Assembly: GCF_900590885.1 (NCBI RefSeq)
Contig: NZ_UUON01000051.1
Span: 496,001-560,000 of the forward strand
Length of the DNA: 64,000 bases
Reading direction: 5' to 3'
From: Pseudomonas viridiflava
GTDB taxonomy: Bacteria; Pseudomonadota; Gammaproteobacteria; Pseudomonadales; Pseudomonadaceae
Below, in pieces: positions 43,375 through 52,325 of this stretch. The first letter of the stretch is position 1. The number at the start of each line of letters is the position of its first letter. The notes under the pieces were generated by a model that searched no databases, had not been told where the DNA came from, and saw only the letters and a program-made list of their open reading frames with translations. Made by a program: the position numbers and the translations under genes.

Positions 43375-44094
43375 TCAGGACGCCTCCTTCACTTTTTGCG
43401 GATTGCCGGCGCTGGATTTGGTCAACGCCGGGTGCAGCAGCACGCGGAAGGAATTCTTCTGCGCCAGGCTGTAGAAGTCGTGGGCAAAGTCATCCAGGTC
43501 GGCAGCCGTAAGCTTCAGGCGGCGCAGGAAATAGTTGTAGACCAGCACCGCGGGCACCGCGACGGCGATCCCTACGCCGGTGGCGACCAGCGCCGCACCG
43601 ATGGGGCCGGCCACGGTTTCGAGGCTGGCGGAACCGGCGGCGCTGATGCCCTTGAGGGCTTCCATGATCCCCCACACGGTGCCGAACAGGCCGATAAACG
43701 GCGAGGTGCTGCCGATACTGGCGACCACGGCGAGCCCGGTTTCCAGCGAGCGGCGTTCCCGCACGATCTGCTGGCGCAGGGCGCGTTCGAGGCGGTCCTG
43801 GTGGTTGATGGCCTGGCTCAGGTCGGCCGCGTGGGGCGCCTCGCCGACCTGGATCGCGGCATAACCGGCCTGGGCCACACGGGCAGCAGCGCCCGGTTGG
43901 GTTTCGGCGAGTTCGGCGGCGGAGTCGAGGCTCGATGCCGCCCAGAACTGTTTATGGAACTTGCGATCCTGGGCCTTGAGGCGACCGAACTGCACGCCCT
44001 TGAGCAGGGCCAGGCCCCAGGTGGCGACCGAAAAGACCACCAGCAGCCAGATCACCGCGCTTTCGATGGATTCAAGTGGAGATGCTAATGCCAT
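43375..44094 (-). CDS. exbB: MotA/TolQ/ExbB proton-channel protein ExbB
   Basis: ExbB is the inner-membrane proton-channel partner of ExbD, 239 aa. Three membrane segments are visible: AVIWLLVVFSVATWGLALL, then GLAVVASIGSTSPFIGLFGTVWGIMEA and VGIAVAVPAVLVYNYFL. The TVWGIM segment is the MotA/TolQ/ExbB hallmark. The ATG at 44094 starts the conserved MALASPLESIESAVI; the upstream open frame is not family-like. Confidence 0.93.
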   Translation of the reverse strand: MALASPLESIESAVIWLLVVFSVATWGLALLKGVQFGRLKAQDRKFHKQFWAASSLDSAAELAETQPGAAARVAQAGYAAIQVGEAPHAADLSQAINHQDRLERALRQQIVRERRSLETGLAVVASIGSTSPFIGLFGTVWGIMEALKGISAAGSASLETVAGPIGAALVATGVGIAVAVPAVLVYNYFLRRLKLTAADLDDFAHDFYSLAQKNSFRVLLHPALTKSSAGNPQKVKEAS

Positions 44095-44146
44095 GGTGTT
44101 TTCCCTCTGAACAGATCGCGGTGTGTGCAACACCCCGCAGCAATAG

Positions 44147-44956
44147 TTAGTGAATCTTGAAGTCGATCGGTACGCTGACCCAGCCGTTCTGGGCCACATC
44201 GCCCTGCTTGGCCGGCACGAAGCTCCAACGCTTCACGGCGGCCAGTGCGGCGTCGTCGAGTTGCTGGCGACCGCTGCTTTTCTGGATCTGGATCTCGCCC
44301 GGCTTGCCGCTGGCCAGTACCTGCACCCGCAACAACACCGTGCCTTCCCAACCGCGACGCTGGGCCAGTGACGGATACTCCGGCGCCGGGTTTTTCAGGT
44401 ACGCGGCGTTGGCCGAAGCAGGCGTTACCGGAGCCGGCGCCGGCGGTGCAACCGGAGCAGGCGCCGGTGGCGCCGGTACCGGTGGCGCGGGCGGTTGCTC
44501 AACCGGCTTGGCGACAGGCTTGGGCACCGGTTTGGGCACGGGCTTGGGCGGTGGAATCTTTTTCGGCGCCGGCTTGGCGGCCAATTCATCCACCACCGGC
44601 GGCGGTGGCTCGACCACAGGCGGCGGCGGTGGTGGCGGCGCAGGCGGTGGCGGTTCCACCACCGGCGGCGCCGGCTGGGAAAATTCGATGGTCATCGGCG
44701 GGATTTCCGGCGGCACGATCGGCAGCACCGGCGTGGCCTTCTGGCTTACCCAATAAATCACTGCACCGTGCAACGCCAACACCAGCAGCCCCAGCAGAAT
44801 CCCTTCGCGACGGCTGGAGAAACGCTTTGGAGTCTTCTGCGTTCGCAACTGCCCCAACGGCGCGCGGTGCGGCCGGCCAAGGTCGACCAACTCACCACTC
44901 GGTGCCTGGCGCCATTGCGCCTCGTGTGCACTGGCGGCGGTCTGGACTTTGCCCAT
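44147..44956 (-). CDS. tonB: Energy-transducing protein TonB
   Basis: TonB spans the inner membrane and energises TonB-dependent outer-membrane receptors. The 269-aa sequence has an N-terminal cytoplasmic region of about 50 residues, one membrane anchor (GILLGLLVLALHGAVIYWV), a long Pro-rich periplasmic linker with PPPP and KPVPKPVPKP repeats (residues about 85-175), and the C-terminal domain YPSLAQRRGWEGTVLLRVQV. The ATG at 44956 has GGGAG 8 nt upstream. From memory, the order tonB-exbB-exbD resembles tonB2-exbB1-exbD1 of P. aeruginosa. The extended cytoplasmic N-terminus is longer than in E. coli TonB. Confidence 0.93.
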   Translation of the reverse strand: MGKVQTAASAHEAQWRQAPSGELVDLGRPHRAPLGQLRTQKTPKRFSSRREGILLGLLVLALHGAVIYWVSQKATPVLPIVPPEIPPMTIEFSQPAPPVVEPPPPAPPPPPPPVVEPPPPVVDELAAKPAPKKIPPPKPVPKPVPKPVAKPVEQPPAPPVPAPPAPAPVAPPAPAPVTPASANAAYLKNPAPEYPSLAQRRGWEGTVLLRVQVLASGKPGEIQIQKSSGRQQLDDAALAAVKRWSFVPAKQGDVAQNGWVSVPIDFKIH

Positions 44957-45196
44957 TGATTCACTCCCTACGGTTTTGAAACAAAAAAACCGACAGGCCT
45001 GCATGGAAGGCCGTCGAGGGCTGAATCATCGGGGCCAGACGCTTATCTCTTAAAGTAATCTTTAAAGTTATGCATAGACCTAAACCGAATAAACAAAACA
45101 CTCGGAAACGCCAAAGCCTTGTGCGGCGTGGCTTGGCGCCACGCGCTCAGTTTTGAATGCTTTGCAGGCATAAAAAATATTCAGCAAAGGCATGAC

Positions 45197-46048
45197 TCAG
45201 CCAGGGCTGTTTGCGCATAAATCAAGCAATTGGCGCTGCAAACTCTGCCCCGCCGCGCCCAGGCCACTGCGGCCATACAGCGCCAGCCGCACGCCCTGCA
45301 CCGCCGGCAAACCGCTGCCTTCACCCAATACCACATGCCCCGGTTGCACCACCCGACGCGGCAACAGGCTGATGCCCAACCCGGCCGCTACCGCCGAGCA
45401 CACACTGGCCAGGCTCGCGCTGGAATAACCGATACGCCAGCGCCAGCCGGCCACTTCCAGGTGCTGGAGCATTTCATTGCGGTACAGGCCGCCTACCGGG
45501 AAGGCCACCAAGGGCAGCGGGTCGCGCCCCAGGCAAGGGGTGCTGCGGCTGTCGACCCAACACAAGGGCTCTGGCCACGACGCCAGGCAGTCGGCGCTGT
45601 CGCCCATTTGCTTGACCAGCAACACATCAAACTCGCCGGCCCGGTACTGGCGCTGCAACTCGGGGCCCAGGCCGCTGGTGACCTCCAGACGCACCCGTGG
45701 GAACGCCAGCACAAACGCCGACAGCAACGGCATCAGGCGCTCGGCGGCAAAGTCTTCCGGCACGCCCAGGCGCAGCACGCCGTCGCTTTGCTGGTTGATC
45801 AACACGTCGGCGGCCTCTTCGTGCAACGCGAGGATGCGTCGCGCATAAGCCAGCAGCCGTTCACCCTCGGCGGTGGCCACCACATGGCGCTGGTCGCGGT
45901 CGAGCAACTGGCACGCGGCGGCGTCTTCGAGACGACGGATCTGCTGGCTCACGGTGGATTGGGTGAGGTGCAGGCGCTCGGCGGCGCGGGTGAAGTTGCC
46001 GCAATCCACTACGGCGACAAAGCTGCGTAGCAACACCGGATCGAACAT
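45197..46048 (-). CDS. LysR-family regulator, divergent from the CynX-type transporter
   Basis: This 283-aa LysR-type regulator has the winged HTH at residues 4-62 (LRSFVAVVDCGNFTRAAERLHLTQSTVSQQIRRLE) and a periplasmic-binding-like effector domain. The start at 46048 gives the conserved MFDPVLLRSF; an upstream GTG at 46066 would add six residues. It is divergent from an MFS gene across 102 bp, the classic layout for a LysR protein controlling its neighbour. The effector is unknown. Confidence 0.88.
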   Translation of the reverse strand: MFDPVLLRSFVAVVDCGNFTRAAERLHLTQSTVSQQIRRLEDAAACQLLDRDQRHVVATAEGERLLAYARRILALHEEAADVLINQQSDGVLRLGVPEDFAAERLMPLLSAFVLAFPRVRLEVTSGLGPELQRQYRAGEFDVLLVKQMGDSADCLASWPEPLCWVDSRSTPCLGRDPLPLVAFPVGGLYRNEMLQHLEVAGWRWRIGYSSASLASVCSAVAAGLGISLLPRRVVQPGHVVLGEGSGLPAVQGVRLALYGRSGLGAAGQSLQRQLLDLCANSPG

Positions 46049-46150
46049 AGTTATTCCATTTACCACTGGTTGGCATGTTTATATTTAATTTCAGAATACC
46101 TTTGCCGCTGTCCATACTCACGCCTCATTTATCTATCGCAAGGGCGCTGC

Positions 46151-47320
46151 ATGACCCTGAATAAATCCCTCGCCGGCTGGGGCCTGCTGGTGGTGCTTGG
46201 CCTCAACCTGCGGCCGATCCTCAGCTCCATCAGCCCCTTGCTCGGCGAAATTCGCCAGGCCACCGGCCTGAGTTTCCAGAGCAGCGCCCTGCTCACCAGC
46301 CTGCCGGTGGTGTGCATGGGCCTGGTGGCGCTGGTGGGCGTGCGGGTGGAGGCGCGTCTGGGTGAGCGACGGGGTATCGCGTTGGGCCTGATGATGATTC
46401 TGCTGGCGTGCCTGGCGCGCTGGCTGATGGGCCAGGCGTCGGCGCTGCTGGTTACGGCGTTGCTTGGCGGCGCGGGGGTGGCGCTTATCCAGGCGCTCGT
46501 GCCGGCGATGATCAAGCGCGAGTTTCATCACCGCGTACCCGTGGCGATGGGCGTGTACTCGGCTTCGCTGATGGCCGGCGGCGGCTTGGCGGCGCTGCTC
46601 AGCCCGGTGGTGGCTACGCATTTCCAGCAATGGCAGGCCGGGCTCGGCGTGTGGTTGCTGCCGGCGCTGGGGGCGTTGCTGCTGTGGGCCTGGCTGCCGT
46701 TGGGCGCGGCGAAGAATCCACAGGTGGTGCCGGCGTTTCAGGGCCTGCGCAACCGCCGGGCGTGGCTGCTGGCGCTGTATTTCGGTTTGGTCAATTGCGG
46801 CTACATGAGCATGGTGGCGTGGCTGCCTGCCTACTATCAGCAACTGGGCTGGGGCGTGTTGCCCAGCGGTTCGTTGCTGGCGTTCATGACCATCTTCCAG
46901 GTGATTGCCGCGCTGTTGATGCCGGTGCTGGCGCAACGTGGCGTCGACCGCCGGCCCCTGCTCGGCATCAGCCTGCTGGCGCAAACCGTGGGTTACCTGG
47001 GCCTGATCCTCGCCCCGCAGGAGTTTCCCCACCTGTGGGTGGCCTTGTGCGGCTTTGGTCTGGGCGCGTGTTTTGCCCTGAGCCTGCTGCTGACCCTCGA
47101 CCACCATCGCGACCCGCGCCAAGCCGGGCAACTGGCGGCCTTTGTGCAGGGCGTGGGTTTCTTGATCAATGCGATTTCGCCGTGGATGACCGGCTGGCTG
47201 CGTGAGCTGACCGGCAGCTTTGTCAGCGCCTGGGTGGTGCTGACGGTGACGGTGGTGGCCATGCTGCTGGTAACGCGCGTGTTCAGCCCGGCGACCTACC
47301 GCACGGCGCCGGCTCTATAG
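46151..47320 (+). CDS. MFS transporter, CynX/NimT family
   Basis: This 389-aa inner-membrane transporter has about 12 membrane segments and belongs to the CynX/NimT branch of the major facilitator superfamily (LRPILSSISPLLGEIRQATGLS at the N-terminus, HHRDPRQAGQLAAFVQGVGFLINA late). Cyanate or nitroimidazole roles are known for named members but no cyanase gene is near, so the substrate is open. The ATG at 46151 starts the conserved first membrane segment. Confidence 0.87.
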   Translation: MTLNKSLAGWGLLVVLGLNLRPILSSISPLLGEIRQATGLSFQSSALLTSLPVVCMGLVALVGVRVEARLGERRGIALGLMMILLACLARWLMGQASALLVTALLGGAGVALIQALVPAMIKREFHHRVPVAMGVYSASLMAGGGLAALLSPVVATHFQQWQAGLGVWLLPALGALLLWAWLPLGAAKNPQVVPAFQGLRNRRAWLLALYFGLVNCGYMSMVAWLPAYYQQLGWGVLPSGSLLAFMTIFQVIAALLMPVLAQRGVDRRPLLGISLLAQTVGYLGLILAPQEFPHLWVALCGFGLGACFALSLLLTLDHHRDPRQAGQLAAFVQGVGFLINAISPWMTGWLRELTGSFVSAWVVLTVTVVAMLLVTRVFSPATYRTAPAL

Positions 47321-47417
47321 ATATGCATTTAAGATCTAGATAAAACAATCAAGCTTCGTTGACGGAATAAGCAAGCGCCTTAAAATCCCGGTTCTCCCAA
47401 AGGATGCCGGGCACACC

Positions 47418-48353
47418 ATGGACCTTCGCCAACTGCGCTACTTCATCGCGCTCAACGAGCACCGCAGTTTCGTGCGCGCCGCCGACGCCATGGGCATCAC
47501 CCAGCCGGCATTCAGCCGCAGCATCCAGGGCCTGGAGCAGGAGTTCGGCTGTGTACTGGTGGACCGCGCGAATAAAGACCTGCGCCCCACCCCCGAAGGT
47601 CAGGTGGTGCTGCAACACGCGTTGAGCCTGGTGCAGGGTGCGGCGCTGCTCAGCCATGAAGTCACGCGCATGACCAAACTCGACGCCGGCGAAGTACGCT
47701 TTGGCAGCGATGCGGTGGCCGCCGTCAACCTGGTGCCCCAGGCCATGGCGCGCTTTATCACCGCGTACCCGAAGGTACGCAGTGCGCTGCAGGTGGATAA
47801 CTGGGAACGGCTGGGGCGCAGCCTGAGCCGCGAAGAGATCGAATTTTTTATCGCCGATGTGCGCCACTTCGAAGCCGAGCCGAACTTCCAGACCCAGGCC
47901 CTGACGCCCCGGCGCAGTGTGTTTTTCTGCCGTGCGGGGCACCCGCTGTTGGCCAAGGACAGCCTGTCCACCAACGACCTGTTCGGCTACCCGCTGGCTA
48001 CACCACTGATCGCGCCGGGCATCCGCAAATTGCTGGCCAACCTCAGTGGGCGCATCGACTTCGCGCCTGCCATCGAGCTTGAGCAGTTTGCCGCGCTGGC
48101 GACCATCGTGCGTCAGTCCGACGCCATCGGCCTGGGCGCCGAAGAGGCCTTCGTCGACGCCTTCGCCAGCGGTGAGTTGCAGGTGCTGCACTGGCGCAAC
48201 CTGCCCCCCGCCCTGGATAGCCTGAACAACCGCTGCGGGGTGATCAGCCGCGCTGGGGTGCGCCTGTCGCCTGCGGCGAAGGCACTGATAGAGACCCTGC
48301 AGGCGGTGGAAAACCCAGCCGATTGGCCCGCGCAAACGTCCCGAAATCATTGA
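47418..48353 (+). CDS. LysR-family transcriptional regulator
   Basis: This 311-aa LysR-type regulator begins MDLRQLRYFIALNEHRSFVRAADAMGITQPAFSRSIQ, a typical HTH, followed by a substrate-binding effector domain. It stands 97 bp after the CynX-type gene and is convergent with a desaturase gene. Its last 110 bp overlap the 3' end of that gene, so both reading frames use the same DNA on opposite strands. No divergent target is adjacent. Confidence 0.88.
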   Translation: MDLRQLRYFIALNEHRSFVRAADAMGITQPAFSRSIQGLEQEFGCVLVDRANKDLRPTPEGQVVLQHALSLVQGAALLSHEVTRMTKLDAGEVRFGSDAVAAVNLVPQAMARFITAYPKVRSALQVDNWERLGRSLSREEIEFFIADVRHFEAEPNFQTQALTPRRSVFFCRAGHPLLAKDSLSTNDLFGYPLATPLIAPGIRKLLANLSGRIDFAPAIELEQFAALATIVRQSDAIGLGAEEAFVDAFASGELQVLHWRNLPPALDSLNNRCGVISRAGVRLSPAAKALIETLQAVENPADWPAQTSRNH

Positions 48354-49338
48354 AACGCACGCCCATCTCGGCCATGACCTTGTGCGCCACGTTGGCGGTC
48401 ATCTGGCGGATGTAGAACGGTTCCTTCACCACAAAGTGATGGATGCCATGGGTGCTGCCGAAGTTGAAGCAGAACGCCTGCAACGGCCACATCCACCAGG
48501 GGTTGAGCACTTGGGTTTGCTGGATCACATTGCCCAGTTCCACGTCGCCGTAGTAGTGCATGTTGGAGCTGACAAAGTGCAGGCAAAAGGTGCGCAACAC
48601 GTTGGGGCCGATGATGACCACGGCGGCGATGTCGATGACCTGCATCATCTGCAGGGTGCCGGCTGACCACTCGATGGGCGCGCCCATCAGGCCGGCGATG
48701 CCGTTGGCGGCATGAAAGCCGAGGAAGATGTACCACGCGCCCCAATGCAGCAGCGCCAGCGGCGCGTACACCAATAGCGAGCGCTTGAGGATCTTGAGTT
48801 TGTGGCCCCAGGTCTTGGCGCGCAGCATGCGGATAAACGCCGACATCACGTTATCGCCGACCATCAGCAAGCGCGCAAAACCCCAGGGTTCACCATTGGT
48901 GATGGCGCGCTCTTCCATATCGGTTTCGGTGCCCGACACCTTGTGATGGTTGAGGTGCAGGTGGCGGCGGATCCACGGGTTGATGGTGCTCGGCCGCGCC
49001 AGCCACACCAGGCCCATCATCAGGTTGTGGGGCAGGCGTTGCTTGCGAAAGTACATGCTGTGGATCAGGTCGTGTTCCAGCTCGTGGGTCAGCGAGGCGA
49101 AGAAGGCATTGAGCAGCAGGCACACCCACCAGGCCATGTGGCCGCTGATGTACAGCGCCGCCGAGCCGAGCATGCCCAGCAGGGCAACGGCCAGGATGCC
49201 CGCGCCGAGGGCGTCCTGATGCAGCAGCCAGGGGTGCTGCTGGCGCAGGCGCACGCCCTCGGCCAGCACCACTTCACGGATATGCGCCGAACGCTGTTGC
49301 GCGTTCATCTGCCGGGGACTTGCACAAGTACCGTCCAT
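48244..49338 (-). CDS. Membrane fatty-acid desaturase family protein
   Basis: This 364-aa integral-membrane di-iron protein of the fatty-acid desaturase superfamily shows three His boxes: HELEHDLIH near residue 86, HLHLNHH near residue 127 and HGIHHF near residue 306. Several hydrophobic segments surround them. The C-terminal 37 residues are encoded inside the overlap with the LysR gene and are Pro/Ser-rich, so an extended 3' end after loss of an older stop is possible. It is divergent from an AraC regulator, which may control it. The acyl substrate and double-bond position are unknown. Confidence 0.83.
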   Translation of the reverse strand: MDGTCASPRQMNAQQRSAHIREVVLAEGVRLRQQHPWLLHQDALGAGILAVALLGMLGSAALYISGHMAWWVCLLLNAFFASLTHELEHDLIHSMYFRKQRLPHNLMMGLVWLARPSTINPWIRRHLHLNHHKVSGTETDMEERAITNGEPWGFARLLMVGDNVMSAFIRMLRAKTWGHKLKILKRSLLVYAPLALLHWGAWYIFLGFHAANGIAGLMGAPIEWSAGTLQMMQVIDIAAVVIIGPNVLRTFCLHFVSSNMHYYGDVELGNVIQQTQVLNPWWMWPLQAFCFNFGSTHGIHHFVVKEPFYIRQMTANVAHKVMAEMGVRFNDFGTFARANRLGFPPPAGSLSVPSPQATGAPQRG

Positions 49339-49438
49339 GCTTCCATCCTCTGGTTATCGAGGCTTCCATCCTGCACCAGGCCCCCGTGCAGCGTGCTAGC
49401 CCCACACGCCAACCTGTTGACCGCAAGCGCCAATCGTC

Positions 49439-50443
49439 ATGACCGAACCCACCTCACTCGCCAGCTGGACCCGCGCCCTGCGCAAGCAACTCGACGCCCT
49501 CGGCCTCGACAGCGCCGCGCTGTGCGCCGAGGCCGGGCTGGACCCGCAGCAGATGGACGACCCGAATGCGCGCTACCCGCTGTCGGCCACCACACGCCTG
49601 TGGGAGCTGGCGGTGCAGGCCAGCGGCGACCCGGCGATTGGCTTGCGGGTGTCGCGCTTTGTCAGCCCCACGACTTTTCATGCGCTGGGGTATGCGTTGG
49701 TGGCCAGCGGCAGCCTGCGCGAGGTGTTCGAGCGCATCGTGCGTTATCACCAGGTGGTCAGCGATGCGCTGGCGCTGGAGCTGACTCGCGAGGGCGAACG
49801 TTACCGCTTCCGCCTGCTGCAACCGCCGGGCAGCCCGGCGCCGGCGCTGGAGGCCATCGACGCATTTGCCGCGATCTATGTGCGCACCTGCCGCAACCGC
49901 CTGGGCCGCGAGTACGCGCCACTGGCGGTGTACCTGCGCCGCCCGCCACCGGCCGACCCTACGCCGTGGCACACGGTGTTTCGCGCGCCGGTGTTTTTTG
50001 GCGCCGAGGAAGACCGCCTGGAGTTCGCCACTGAGGATTTCGACAGCCACCTCGACGACGCCAACCCCGAGCTGGCCGAGCACAACGAAACCGTGCTCAA
50101 GCGCACCCTGGCCCAGCTGCAACCGCTGACCTGGGAGCGCAAGGTGCGCGGTGTTATCGAGGCGCAATTGCCTGACGGCGAGCCGAGTGCGGAACGGGTT
50201 GCCCAGGCGTTGCACCTGAGCCTGCGCAGCTTGCAGCGACATCTGGCGGATGAGGGGTGTCGGTTTGATGCGTTGCTCAATGAGTGCAGGCAGAACCTGG
50301 CGTTGCTGCACCTGCGGGATCTGCAGTGTTCGCTGGCGGAGATCAGTCATCTGTTGGGGTTTGCGGATACCAGCAGCTTTAATCGGGCGTTCAAGCGTTG
50401 GACGGGGATGACGCCGGGGCAGTTTCGGGATGGATTGCGGTAG
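49439..50443 (+). CDS. AraC-family transcriptional regulator
   Basis: This 334-aa regulator has an OruR/ArgR-type N-terminal effector region (Arabinose_bd-like, SLASWTRALRKQLDALGLDSAALCAEAGL) and a C-terminal double HTH from about residue 235 (ERVAQALHLSLRSLQRHLADEG and LGFADTSSFNRAFKRWTGMTPGQFR). The 100-bp divergent gap with the desaturase gene suggests it controls that gene, probably in response to a fatty acid or related ligand. Confidence 0.88.
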   Translation: MTEPTSLASWTRALRKQLDALGLDSAALCAEAGLDPQQMDDPNARYPLSATTRLWELAVQASGDPAIGLRVSRFVSPTTFHALGYALVASGSLREVFERIVRYHQVVSDALALELTREGERYRFRLLQPPGSPAPALEAIDAFAAIYVRTCRNRLGREYAPLAVYLRRPPPADPTPWHTVFRAPVFFGAEEDRLEFATEDFDSHLDDANPELAEHNETVLKRTLAQLQPLTWERKVRGVIEAQLPDGEPSAERVAQALHLSLRSLQRHLADEGCRFDALLNECRQNLALLHLRDLQCSLAEISHLLGFADTSSFNRAFKRWTGMTPGQFRDGLR

Positions 50444-50471
50444 AGGGATTTGTGGTGGATTTTATGGCCTC

Positions 50472-50498
50472 ATCGGGGGCAAGCCCCCTCCCACCTTT
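50472..50498. repeat. Single REP core
   Basis: ATCGGGGGCAAGCCCCCTCC plus CAC is the left half of a pair with the core at 50519. Confidence 0.8.
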
Positions 50499-50518
50499 GA
50501 ATGTATTCACAAATCCAA

Positions 50519-50542
50519 ATGTGGGAGGGGGCTTGCCCCCGA
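50519..50542. repeat. Single REP core, opposite orientation
   Basis: ATGTGGGAGGGGGCTTGCCC and the rest of the core end 18 bp before the stop codon of the receiver-only gene, read on the minus strand. Confidence 0.8.
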
Positions 50543-50559
50543 TGGCAGTGGTCCAGGCA

Positions 50560-50925
50560 CTACAGCCTCCGATCCCGCCGCAGCACCTTCTTCACCCGCA
50601 TCACCAACGCCTTGGCCTCAAACGGCTTGAGCAAATAATCATCCTCATGCAGCTCCAACCCACGCAACCGGTCTTCAATCCCGCCCGGCGTGGTCAAAAA
50701 CAGCAGCGGCGTGGCACCCTTCAGCCTCACCGCCTGCTGCAATTTCCAGGCATTCAGCCCGGGCAGCATCACGTCCAGGATCACCAGGTCGTACTCGCTG
50801 CTTTCGACAAAGCGCTGCGCCGCCATGCCATTGGCCGCGACTTCCACGGTATAGCCGGCCTCGTTCAAGCCCTGGGCCATCCGCTGTGCCTCGTCGGTTT
50901 CATGTTCCACTAGCAGCACGCGCAT
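50560..50925 (-). CDS. Stand-alone response-regulator receiver domain, degenerate
   Basis: This 121-aa protein is an OmpR-type receiver without an output domain: it stops after VKKVLRRDRRL, where full-length relatives continue into a winged helix. The phospho-acceptor D51 (DLVILDVMLPG), T78 and K100 (YLLKPF) are present, but the acidic pocket reads VEHE instead of VEDE/VEDD, so one Mg-binding Asp is His (H8). No kinase is adjacent. The start ATG at 50925 begins at the conserved MRVLLVE; the longer frame from 50961 is not family-like. It lies next to a Crp/Fnr gene and just before a REP pair. Confidence 0.8.
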   Translation of the reverse strand: MRVLLVEHETDEAQRMAQGLNEAGYTVEVAANGMAAQRFVESSEYDLVILDVMLPGLNAWKLQQAVRLKGATPLLFLTTPGGIEDRLRGLELHEDDYLLKPFEAKALVMRVKKVLRRDRRL

Positions 50926-50963
50926 AACACACCTCGATTGATCAGACGTGCAGGCTACCACCC

Positions 50964-51650
50964 TCAGGTGTGCGCTGCCTCGCGCAGGCGCTGTGGGTCG
51001 AGGATTTCGATCTCGCCGTAGCCCAGGCGCACGATGCCTTGGGCTTGCAGGTCCTTGAGCAAGGCGTTGGTGGTCTGGCGCGACAGGCTCAGCATCGCCG
51101 CCAGGTCTTCCTGGGGCAGTTGCAGCACGCGCTTTGCGTGGTCCATGTCGCCGTAGCCGTCAATGATCATCAACAGCCGGTGGGCCAGGCGCAACGAGGC
51201 GGGCATCAGGCTCAATTGTTCGAGGCCGATAAAACTCAGGCGCAACTTCTGGCTCATCAACAACGCCAGGTCGCGCCAGTACTGTGGAGTTTGGTCGAGC
51301 ATTTTCAGCAGTGCCTGCTGCGGTACTTGCAACAAGGTGCACGGCCCGACGGCGCAGGCGTCGTGGGTGCGCGGCAGGCCGTCGAACAGGCAGATTTCGC
51401 CGAACCAGAAGGGCGACTCCACCAGGCTCAACACGGCCTCCTTGCCCTGCTCGCTCACCGCACTCACCCGCAATGCACCGTCGAGCACCGCGTACAGGCC
51501 ACAAGGCGGGTCACCGCGCTTGAACAGGTATTGCCCCGCCGTCAACTGCCGCAGCCGCGCGTGGGCCAGCAGGCTATGCTGAAACGCAGTGGGCAGGTGG
51601 CTGAACCAGTGCCCGGTAGCCAAGCGGGGGCGCCATTGCTCTACATCCAT
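50964..51650 (-). CDS. Crp/Fnr-family transcriptional regulator
   Basis: This 228-aa protein has an N-terminal cyclic-nucleotide-binding-type domain (LTAGQYLFKRGDPPCGLYAVLDGALRVSA) and a C-terminal HTH_Crp (LPQEDLAAMLSLSRQTTNALLKDLQAQGIVRL). There is no Fnr-like N-terminal cysteine cluster, so it does not look like an oxygen sensor. The ligand is unknown. It is divergent from the Mpo1-like gene. Confidence 0.9.
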   Translation of the reverse strand: MDVEQWRPRLATGHWFSHLPTAFQHSLLAHARLRQLTAGQYLFKRGDPPCGLYAVLDGALRVSAVSEQGKEAVLSLVESPFWFGEICLFDGLPRTHDACAVGPCTLLQVPQQALLKMLDQTPQYWRDLALLMSQKLRLSFIGLEQLSLMPASLRLAHRLLMIIDGYGDMDHAKRVLQLPQEDLAAMLSLSRQTTNALLKDLQAQGIVRLGYGEIEILDPQRLREAAHT

Positions 51651-51733
51651 GCGAACTCCGAAGATTGTCGCCCAGCTGACAGTTGGTCGCCGGCTGACAG
51701 GGCATGATCGACCATCCTACAGGAGGAACAACA

Positions 51734-52261
51734 ATGAAAAGCCTCGTCGACCACCTCAGTCAATACGCCGCCTACCACCGCGACCCGCGCAATATCGCCA
51801 GCCATTTTGTTGGCATCCCGTTGATTGTGGTGGCGGTGGCGGTGCTGCTGTCACGCCCGGAATGGGCGGTGGGCGGCCTGTGGATTTCACCCGCGGTGAT
51901 TGTCGCGCTGTTGTCAGCGTGGTTTTACCTGCGCCTGGAACTGGCTTTGGGCGTGCTGATGACGGTGCTGATGGGCTTGTCGGTGTGGGCCGGGCACGTG
52001 CTGGCGGCGCAGAGCACGCTGGTGTGGCTGAGTAGCGGGATTGGGATGTTTGTGGTGGGCTGGGTGATTCAGTTTGTCGGGCATTACTACGAAGGCAAGA
52101 AGCCGGCGTTTGTGGATGACGTGTCGGGGTTGATTGTGGGGCCGTTGTTTGTGGTGGCGGAGTTGGCGTTTCTGGTGGGGTTGCGGCACGACCTTAAACA
52201 GCAGATTGAAGAGCGCTCGGGGCCAGTAGCGCGCCGCGACCTAACGCCTGATCAGATCTGA
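51734..52261 (+). CDS. Mpo1-like / DUF962 membrane protein
   Basis: This 175-aa inner-membrane protein belongs to the DUF962 (Mpo1-like) family, whose yeast member is an Fe-dependent dioxygenase of 2-hydroxy fatty acids. It starts MKSLVDHLSQYAAYHRDPRN, has about four hydrophobic segments, and shows the conserved His positions HRDPRNIASHFVG and FVGHYYEGKKPAFVDD. AGGAGG about 7 nt before the ATG at 51734 fixes the start. Enzymatic activity in bacteria is an extrapolation. Confidence 0.87.
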   Translation: MKSLVDHLSQYAAYHRDPRNIASHFVGIPLIVVAVAVLLSRPEWAVGGLWISPAVIVALLSAWFYLRLELALGVLMTVLMGLSVWAGHVLAAQSTLVWLSSGIGMFVVGWVIQFVGHYYEGKKPAFVDDVSGLIVGPLFVVAELAFLVGLRHDLKQQIEERSGPVARRDLTPDQI

Positions 52262-52292
52262 ATGTGGGAGGGGGCTTGCCCCCTCCCACATT
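52262..52292. repeat. Short REP palindrome between convergent genes
   Basis: This self-complementary REP starts on the base after the Mpo1-like stop and probably terminates both it and the leftward cysA transcript. Confidence 0.8.
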
Positions 52293-52325
52293 GGTTCTGT
52301 TTCAATAGTTGGTTTTGCGGTGTGC

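Noticed and set aside
44495..44959. Arg/His-rich open frame opposite tonB
   Set aside because: It is a mirror of the Pro-rich TonB linker codons and has no independent support.
45049..45068. CTTAAAGT/CTTTAAAGT repeats upstream of tonB as a Fur box
   Set aside because: They do not fit the GATAATGATAATCATTATC-type Fur pattern well enough to call.
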